Source: CAZSGN01 sp964606415 (GTDB lineage Bacteria > Bacteroidota > Bacteroidia > Bacteroidales > JBBRXJ01). Taken from it: 21,677 bases of DNA. The translations under genes and the position numbers were made by a program. Positions 16,390 through 21,677 of this stretch are shown here, one piece after another; the first letter of the stretch is position 1; every line of letters starts with the position of its first letter. The stretch lies in contig CAZSGN010000009.1 in NCBI GenBank assembly GCA_964606415.1, positions 1 to 21,677 on the forward strand, written 5' to 3'. Under the pieces are notes generated by a model. It saw only the letters and a program-made list of their open reading frames with translations, searched no databases and was not told the DNA's origin.

Positions 16390-19300
16390 TGATTTTGTCC
16401 ATTTGGCTTTTTAGATGTTTTCTCCTCGCGGATATCTTTTTCCAGTTTTTTATTAATCTGATGATTAATTATTGCATTTTCTACTAACTCAGGTGTTATT
16501 TCTTCGGTATTCTTACTAAAGAGCTTGTTGGTTTTTACAAGTAATTGATTGGAAATCAAGATCTGAATCGGTAAAGTCAACAAGATAAAAATACCACCAA
16601 ATAAAATACCATAAGCCACAGACATGGCCATAGGACTGAGAAAACGTGCCTCAGGGCTTTGTTCTAAAATCAATGGCATAAGGCCAGCTGTTGTGGTAAG
16701 TGTCGTGAGTAAGATGGGCCGGAATCTAGACTTGGCAGTCTCTATAACCGCCTGGAATACCTTATGACCTTCTATTAAAAGCTGGTTATATCTGGATACA
16801 AAAATAACAGAATCGTTAATAATGACCCCGGTCATTGCCACAAGCCCCCATATGCTAAACATGCAAAGCGGTTCACTATGAATAAAATGTCCCCAGATAG
16901 CCCCCATAATACCCAGAGGTATAGAGAGAATAATAATAAACCCCTGTCGAAAAGATTTGAAATAGATGATGATAACCAGCACAATAATGAGCAAAGCCAG
17001 ACTAAAATACTTAATAAGGCTTTGGATCTGCTCCTGTGTATCCTTTTTCTGGCCCATGTGGGTATAGGAAAGATCCGGGTATTTCTCTATGATCCCGGGT
17101 AAGAGATTATTCTCCACATTATTCATGATAGGAGTAACAGATGCCCGTTGATCTTTCATATAAGCATCTACCCGGATGACCCGCTGTCCGTTATAACCGT
17201 TTATCATGCTCAGTGAGCGCCCCATGGTCATATCCGCCACTGTCACCAGCGGATAATTACCGTGGGGTGTATGGATCAACATATTCTCCATTTGCCCGAT
17301 GGTTTCCCTGTTTTTTTCGGGATACCTAACATAAAACCAGATTTCATCTTTCCCATCCTGAATCCGCTGGGCCAGTCCACCATAATAACCATCCCGTACC
17401 TGGCGCATCAAAGATGCCTGGGTTAAACCTAGCGTAAAGGCTTTGGGCTTTAAGCGAATACGTATTTCCTGAGTCCCTAACTGGCTGTTATCCGTTACAT
17501 TATAGAGCTCATCTATATCCGAAAGTCCTTCTTTCAAATCTTTTTTAGCTTTTTCCAATGTTTCCAGGTCGTAACCCAACAGTCCAATTGATACAGGCGC
17601 CCCAAATCGTTTAGCTCGACCACTGGAAGTACCCATGGCGAACTTGTAAGCGTCCGGAATTTCTCCAATCTTTTTGCTTAAAGCTTTTTGAATGGTTTTG
17701 TCCGTAACTTTTGTGCCTTTTGAATCATTCAAAAACACTCGTATAACACCAGCATGCGTCCCGGTTTCTATCCCGTTAAAAGCGTTACCCATGTTTATCT
17801 GTGTGGTTCTGACAAAAGGTTTATCCCGGTCATGCTTCTTCATGAGTTCCCGGTTTACCTTATAAATATTCTCCTCAACAAATTGCAGTTTTTTCAGGGT
17901 TTGTTCTTTGTTTACACCAGGTTTCAGTGCCAGATCAATATTAAACATTTCCGAAGGACTGGGTGGGAAAAAAGTAAATGGAATGTGGCCACCAATAACC
18001 ATACCAGCTGTTAAGACCATTAAACTGGTTATAATAATGATGATTAAGCTTTTAATTCCAAGAATTCTTCTTAAGAAAGGCATATAGAGGCGGTCACGCA
18101 GAAAATATACTATTTTGTTAGAAAAACGACTTAAGCGGCTGGTTTTGTTTTCTGCTTTCAATACATTCGGGTTCCCCACATGACCGGGTAATACAAAAAC
18201 GCCTTCAATCAAAGAAAACATCAAACATACAATAGCCACAAAACCCATTGCATAAAGCATTTCTAAAAAACCTTCGATAAAAAACAAAGGCGTAAAAGCG
18301 ATAATCGTAGTAAGTACAGATGTAAAAACAGCAGGCAACACTTCCATGGTCCCATCAATGGCAGCCAGGCGAGGTGATTTTCCTTTAGAAAAATGGGTAA
18401 AGATATTTTCGCCAATAACAATACCATCGTCAACCAAAATCCCCACAATCAGTATCATTCCTACCAGGGAAAGTTTGTCAATAGTGGAGCCATACAATGC
18501 CCCAATAATAAACATCCCAAGAAAAGCTGCCGGTATTCCCCAGGCCACCCATAATGAAAGTCTGAAATTAAGCAGCAGCGTAAGCAATATAACAACCAGA
18601 AAAACACCCATAGCAGCATTTTTGATGAATACCGCGAGTTCGGAGTTAATGTTTTCGGTATAATCTTCTAAAATGGTAATTTGAAATTGATCCTGTTTCT
18701 TGTTGAACCTGCTAACATAATCATTAACAAATGTGGAAATATCCTCCAGATCTTCGGTCCGGAGTTTAGTAATATTAAGGATTATCGCAGGCTTTCCATT
18801 CACAAAACTTTCTTCCGGATCTTCTTCGTATTGCTTGCGAATATCAGCAACGTCGCCAATCTGCACCAATCGTCCTTCAGGACTGCTTTTAATAACAATC
18901 TTTGCAATATCATCAGGTTTTACCGAGCGTTGACGGCTAACCACCTTGATCTTTTCACGGGAACTGCGAATTGTGCCACCATGAATATCCTGATTGTTCA
19001 ATACTATAGCCTCTTGCACATCAGCAAAACTTAAGTTATACCGGCGCAACTGATTTTCATCAAGGGTGATAGCAATTTCCATCCGGTTCGCAGACAAGCC
19101 CTCCATTGCAATCTGGCTTAGTTTGCCTGAAAGAAGCAGGTCGTCTTCTATCCGGTTGGCCATCTCATTCATTTTTAAATGGTCATTGCTCTCTGATAAT
19201 AATGCCAGATACATGGCCCTGTTGCGTGTGCGAACCTTAGCAACTACTGGATTCTCGGCATCGGCTGGAAAATTGGAAATTCCATCTATCTGATTTTTTA

Positions 19301-19625
19301 CGTCTATCAATAACTCATCAATATCATAACCAAATGTGGAAATAATGGTGATTTGCGAATTATTTTCCATAGATTGCGAAGTAAACTCTTTGATGCCCGG
19401 GACACCTCTCAGAGCATTTTCTATCAATGCAGTAACACCCTCATCCATTTCCTGAGGCGTTGCACCGGGATATTTTACAGTAATCCGCAAAGTATTGGTT
19501 TCTACATCCGGAAAAGAAGATTTCTTCATATTCATGAATCCGGCAATTCCAAAAATAAGAAGAATGGCAACAACTATTTTTCCGTAAAAAGGATATTCAA
19601 CAAATATTTTGAGAATGGTTTTCAT
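16386..19625 (-). CDS. RND-family multidrug or export permease (AcrB/MdtC-like)
   Basis: 1079 residues, the usual length for an RND pump. TM1 is at about 16-32, followed by the first porter region with FPDVETNTLRITVKYPGATPQEMDE (in the family's place of the FP....V...YPGA signature). TM4 has GILVDDGIVIGENI with the proton-relay aspartates D399 and D400. Porter domains occupy about 33-335 and 555-865; the second membrane half carries GLVAMTGVIINDSV (927-940). The AcrB TM10 lysine motif is replaced by M-T, as in many RND pumps outside the AcrB group, so the class within RND and the substrate stay open; drugs, lipids or other amphiphiles are more likely than metals because the CusA/CzcA motifs are absent. 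Its start lies 14 bases after the membrane fusion protein stop. The basic, polar tail (1040-1079) is cytoplasmic. Confidence 0.93.
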   Translation of the reverse strand: MKTILKIFVEYPFYGKIVVAILLIFGIAGFMNMKKSSFPDVETNTLRITVKYPGATPQEMDEGVTALIENALRGVPGIKEFTSQSMENNSQITIISTFGYDIDELLIDVKNQIDGISNFPADAENPVVAKVRTRNRAMYLALLSESNDHLKMNEMANRIEDDLLLSGKLSQIAMEGLSANRMEIAITLDENQLRRYNLSFADVQEAIVLNNQDIHGGTIRSSREKIKVVSRQRSVKPDDIAKIVIKSSPEGRLVQIGDVADIRKQYEEDPEESFVNGKPAIILNITKLRTEDLEDISTFVNDYVSRFNKKQDQFQITILEDYTENINSELAVFIKNAAMGVFLVVILLTLLLNFRLSLWVAWGIPAAFLGMFIIGALYGSTIDKLSLVGMILIVGILVDDGIVIGENIFTHFSKGKSPRLAAIDGTMEVLPAVFTSVLTTIIAFTPLFFIEGFLEMLYAMGFVAIVCLMFSLIEGVFVLPGHVGNPNVLKAENKTSRLSRFSNKIVYFLRDRLYMPFLRRILGIKSLIIIIITSLMVLTAGMVIGGHIPFTFFPPSPSEMFNIDLALKPGVNKEQTLKKLQFVEENIYKVNRELMKKHDRDKPFVRTTQINMGNAFNGIETGTHAGVIRVFLNDSKGTKVTDKTIQKALSKKIGEIPDAYKFAMGTSSGRAKRFGAPVSIGLLGYDLETLEKAKKDLKEGLSDIDELYNVTDNSQLGTQEIRIRLKPKAFTLGLTQASLMRQVRDGYYGGLAQRIQDGKDEIWFYVRYPEKNRETIGQMENMLIHTPHGNYPLVTVADMTMGRSLSMINGYNGQRVIRVDAYMKDQRASVTPIMNNVENNLLPGIIEKYPDLSYTHMGQKKDTQEQIQSLIKYFSLALLIIVLVIIIYFKSFRQGFIIILSIPLGIMGAIWGHFIHSEPLCMFSIWGLVAMTGVIINDSVIFVSRYNQLLIEGHKVFQAVIETAKSRFRPILLTTLTTTAGLMPLILEQSPEARFLSPMAMSVAYGILFGGIFILLTLPIQILISNQLLVKTNKLFSKNTEEITPELVENAIINHQINKKLEKDIREEKTSKKPNGQNQ

Positions 19626-19639
19626 GAATACAATGGGAA

Positions 19640-20758
19640 TTATTTAATTTTCACTTTATCACCTTCCGAAATATCAACCAGGGATTCGGTAACGATCAAT
19701 GTTCCATCATCCAGCCCTGAAATGACAACCATATCATCAAGCTTTCGTTCTATGGTAACTTTATTTAAGCGTAGCCGACTATTATTGATTACATACACTT
19801 TCTTCCCGTCAATCAATGCCTCACGAGGAATCTTTATGCCTTTGACCTGTTTACCTATATCAAAGGTGGCCTGGATAAATTCACCAATTTTAAATGCCTG
19901 TTTTTCTTTCGGGATGTATTTAATATATACTTTTACTGTTTGTGTAGCATCGTCCACGAAATCAGCAATACGTGTTACTTTACCGGATGCCGTATGATTA
20001 TCATCTCCGGATAATGTAACATTTAATCCGGGTTCTATCCATTTAGCATCCTCCGGGGGAACAGGGACGGCAATTTCAAGGCGGTCTGTTCTCACAATAG
20101 TAGCCAGAGCCACTCCCGTACCTGCCACCGCACCAACCTGCCGCTGTATATCTTTAAAAGCCCCATCAAAAGGAGCATATATTTTATATTTGTTTAAGTT
20201 GATTTCCTGGCTCCTGATTGAATAATATGCTGATAAAACACCTTTTGAGGACATAAAAACCTGCTCTTTCGCTGATTTCATTTCGGGCAACGATGGTAAG
20301 GTCTTTTTGACCTTTATCGAATTAAAAAAAACATCCCATTTACGATATTCATCAGGAAAGTCCATCTTCAAATCGGGTAAAACGACACTTAGTTTTTGCA
20401 AAAAATCACTTTTAGCTGCGGTAAGAGACGCTATTATATCTTCATCATAAATGCGAATTAACAAATCTCCTTTGCTAAAGCGCTGGCCTTCCTTAAAGGC
20501 AATATTCCCTTGCATTATACGGCCGTTCACTTCGGCAGACAAGACCACCGTCTCGTAAGAAGTTATCCGGCCCTGATGTGATACAGTAGATTTCACAGGT
20601 TCATTAACCACTCTTTTTGCTTCAACACCAAGAAAACTTTGTTGCTTATGCCGCTTCTTTACTTCAGGCTGGTTATTTATCAATAAAACTGTTAACAAAA
20701 CGACTCCAGCAAATATTAAAACACCCGTAATCCGGTATATGATTTTTGATCTCTTCAT
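19640..20758 (-). CDS. RND membrane fusion protein (periplasmic adaptor)
   Basis: 372 residues. The N-terminus has a positively charged start and one hydrophobic segment (about 10-27) without a lipobox cysteine, so it is anchored by a membrane helix. Two lipoyl half-motifs are visible: VVLSAEVNGRIMQGNIAFKEGQRFSKGDLLIRI (seen at about 71-103) and YKIYAPFDGAFKDIQRQVGAVAGTG (about 191-215). Between them is a helical hairpin of modest length (about 108-188). A beta-barrel domain (about 225-300) and a membrane-proximal domain (to 372) follow. It bridges the RND pump and the TolC channel in the periplasm. It is 56 bases after the TetR gene and 14 before the pump gene, consistent with one operon. 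Confidence 0.92.
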   Translation of the reverse strand: MKRSKIIYRITGVLIFAGVVLLTVLLINNQPEVKKRHKQQSFLGVEAKRVVNEPVKSTVSHQGRITSYETVVLSAEVNGRIMQGNIAFKEGQRFSKGDLLIRIYDEDIIASLTAAKSDFLQKLSVVLPDLKMDFPDEYRKWDVFFNSIKVKKTLPSLPEMKSAKEQVFMSSKGVLSAYYSIRSQEINLNKYKIYAPFDGAFKDIQRQVGAVAGTGVALATIVRTDRLEIAVPVPPEDAKWIEPGLNVTLSGDDNHTASGKVTRIADFVDDATQTVKVYIKYIPKEKQAFKIGEFIQATFDIGKQVKGIKIPREALIDGKKVYVINNSRLRLNKVTIERKLDDMVVISGLDDGTLIVTESLVDISEGDKVKIK

Positions 20759-20814
20759 GCATATAATGTTTTATTCGATTAATAATCTCATGCTCATCAT
20801 ACAATGTAATCCTT

Positions 20815-21402
20815 TTAAACTTGTGGTTGCTTCAACATTAGCTTACATGATTCAATAAGATTCTTGCCTCTGGAAACAAGGTCAAATGAATATCCGGACA
20901 TTTGCCATTGTTTTACCAGCATCCTAAGGCTGCCATTTATTATGGTAGAAATAACTCCGGCATCAATATCCTGCCTGATTTCTTTACATTGTTGCCCTTG
21001 TTGAATCAATTCAGTTAATGCAGAAAGGCTATTTTCCATTTTAATCCTTGTTTTCTCAACCAACTCCGGTTCGTTTTTAAACAAATCCTCTGAAAATACT
21101 ACTGAAACCAATGACGGATTTTCCTGGAATGTCTGAAAATGATTTTCCAGATTTTTTTCAATAAACTCAAAAACACTGGTAACTTCTTTTTCATTCCTAT
21201 ATTGAGTTTGTTCGCCAATGAAATCAAGTAAAGTAATTAAAATTTGAGTTTTGCTTTCATAATGCCTGTATATGGCAGATTCAACAACCCCAATTTTTTT
21301 GGAAAGATTTTTGATCGTTAAGCATTGGATACCACTTTCTTCGATAATATCCAACGAAGCATTAATAATTTCTTTTTGTCTTTTAGAGAATTCTGTTTTC
21401 AT
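20815..21402 (-). CDS. TetR/AcrR-family transcriptional regulator
   Basis: 195 residues from the chosen start. An upstream in-frame ATG at 21438 would add 12 residues, but a good promoter -7 element (TAGCTTTG, 21433-21426) lies downstream of that ATG, and family members normally begin with a short basic stretch like MKTEFSKRQKEII, so 21402 is preferred. The N-terminal helix-turn-helix covers about residues 5-50 of the short form (INASLDIIEESGIQCLTIKNL and IGVVESAIYRHYESKTQIL). The C-terminal half is helical and variable, as expected for ligand binding and dimerisation. It is the first gene of the efflux operon and probably represses it, being released by a pump substrate (inference from layout, common for such operons). 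Confidence 0.9.
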   Translation of the reverse strand: MKTEFSKRQKEIINASLDIIEESGIQCLTIKNLSKKIGVVESAIYRHYESKTQILITLLDFIGEQTQYRNEKEVTSVFEFIEKNLENHFQTFQENPSLVSVVFSEDLFKNEPELVEKTRIKMENSLSALTELIQQGQQCKEIRQDIDAGVISTIINGSLRMLVKQWQMSGYSFDLVSRGKNLIESCKLMLKQPQV

Positions 21403-21425
21403 AGCATAAAGTGAATAATCACTCA

Positions 21426-21455
21426 CAAAGCTAAACAATTAAATAAATTCCCAAA
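21426..21455 (-). promoter_or_regulatory. Bacteroidota-type promoter of the efflux operon
   Basis: On the minus strand TTTG (21455-21452) is followed after 18 bases by TAGCTTTG (21433-21426), matching the Bacteroidota consensus TTTG-N19-TAnnTTTG with the spacer one base short. Transcription would start near 21420, giving a leader of under 20 bases before the ATG at 21402. Confidence 0.5.
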
Positions 21456-21471
21456 AATTATTAAATAAAAA

Positions 21472-21520
21472 GTTCATTGAATGAGCAACTATAATATTAA
21501 AACAAAAGTTCACTCAAACA
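21472..21520. promoter_or_regulatory. Operator-like repeats upstream of the TetR gene
   Basis: GTTCATTgAATGAGC (21472-21486) is a near-perfect inverted repeat (six of seven pairs). A second half-site in direct orientation, AAAAGTTCACTCAAAC, lies at 21505-21520; both share AAAAGTTCA. They lie 17-65 bases upstream of the -33 element. Such repeats are plausible TetR-family binding sites, but nothing in the sequence proves it. Confidence 0.35.
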
Positions 21521-21677
21521 TAATTTTGTTAAATATCTGTATTTCAATCAGATAATAATATCATAATTTTGCCGGCCGCTCGGTAACCTAAAAAACTTTT
21601 TCATAAACAATTCATTTATGGGTTTTCCGGTAGCCTCTTCATTTTTTTGTCATTCGTCTTAGATGATATTTCATTTT
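21521..21677. other. Right-end region without a convincing gene
   Basis: Two TAATTTTG boxes (21521-21528 and 21563-21570) match the -7 promoter element on the plus strand but lack a TTTG at the right distance, and the only nearby ATG (21618) opens a 14-codon frame. On the minus strand an open frame enters from the right edge and stops at 21616-21618, so the last 60 bases could be the tail of a gene outside the window; 20 codons are too few to judge. A 6-bp hairpin (CATAAA 21602-21607, TTTATG 21615-21620) overlaps that stop. Confidence 0.3.

Noticed and set aside
19353..19997. 214-codon plus-strand open frame across the pump and fusion-protein genes
   Set aside because: It covers the 5' end of the RND pump gene and the 3' end of the adaptor gene on the opposite strand, both clear family members; no family features in the frame itself.
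21616..21677. C-terminal tail of a minus-strand gene entering from the right edge
   Set aside because: The frame is open for only about 20 codons before its stop at 21616-21618, which is easily chance; not listed as a gene.

Overview
The window looks like chromosomal DNA of a Bacteroidota bacterium, probably a free-living Bacteroidales, Marinilabiliales or Cytophagales type; the exact taxon cannot be read from the sequence. The reasons are SprB-repeat proteins with type IX secretion (T9SS) type B C-terminal domains, a PorP/SprF-family protein, a PorE-like OmpA protein, Bacteroidota-style promoter elements (TTTG and TAnnTTTG), and AT-rich intergenic DNA with few Shine-Dalgarno sites.

Left part (1-10675) is a surface-protein locus. 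A truncated minus-strand gene (1-852, running off the window) encodes the N-terminus of a secreted protein of the kind seen in large T9SS cargo. Divergent from it, five plus-strand genes form a probable operon: a small secreted protein of unknown function (941-1480), a 1275-residue protein with an unrecognised head, nine SprB repeats and a type B sorting domain (1484-5311), an 803-residue protein with nine SprB repeats and the same kind of sorting domain but no head (5325-7736), a PorP/SprF-family outer-membrane protein (7786-8730), and a PorE-like lipid-free periplasmic protein with TPR, beta-propeller, OmpA and SPOR-like parts (8807-10675). SprF-type proteins are known to be needed for delivery of type B cargo, so the operon reads as two surface filaments or adhesins together with their own export and anchoring partners.

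Middle part (10676-15087) holds a stand-alone secreted GH28 glycosidase (10821-12242, plus), convergent with an APC-family transporter that carries a C-terminal PTS EIIA-like domain and an RCK_C domain (12532-14679, minus). The 408 bases after it have no credible gene but contain two diverged tandem copies of a ~155-bp element separated by an AT-rich perfect hairpin.

Right part (15088-21402, minus strand) is a four-gene RND efflux operon transcribed in the order TetR-type regulator, membrane fusion protein, RND pump, TolC-like outer-membrane protein. The pump and TolC genes overlap by ATGA. A good Bacteroidota promoter and operator-like repeats lie upstream of the regulator, and the promoter position fixes its start at 21402. 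The last 240 bases contain no convincing gene.

No CRISPR array, insertion sequence, tRNA or rRNA was seen. The least explained parts are the head domain of the 1275-residue protein, the small first gene of that operon, and the tandem non-coding element.
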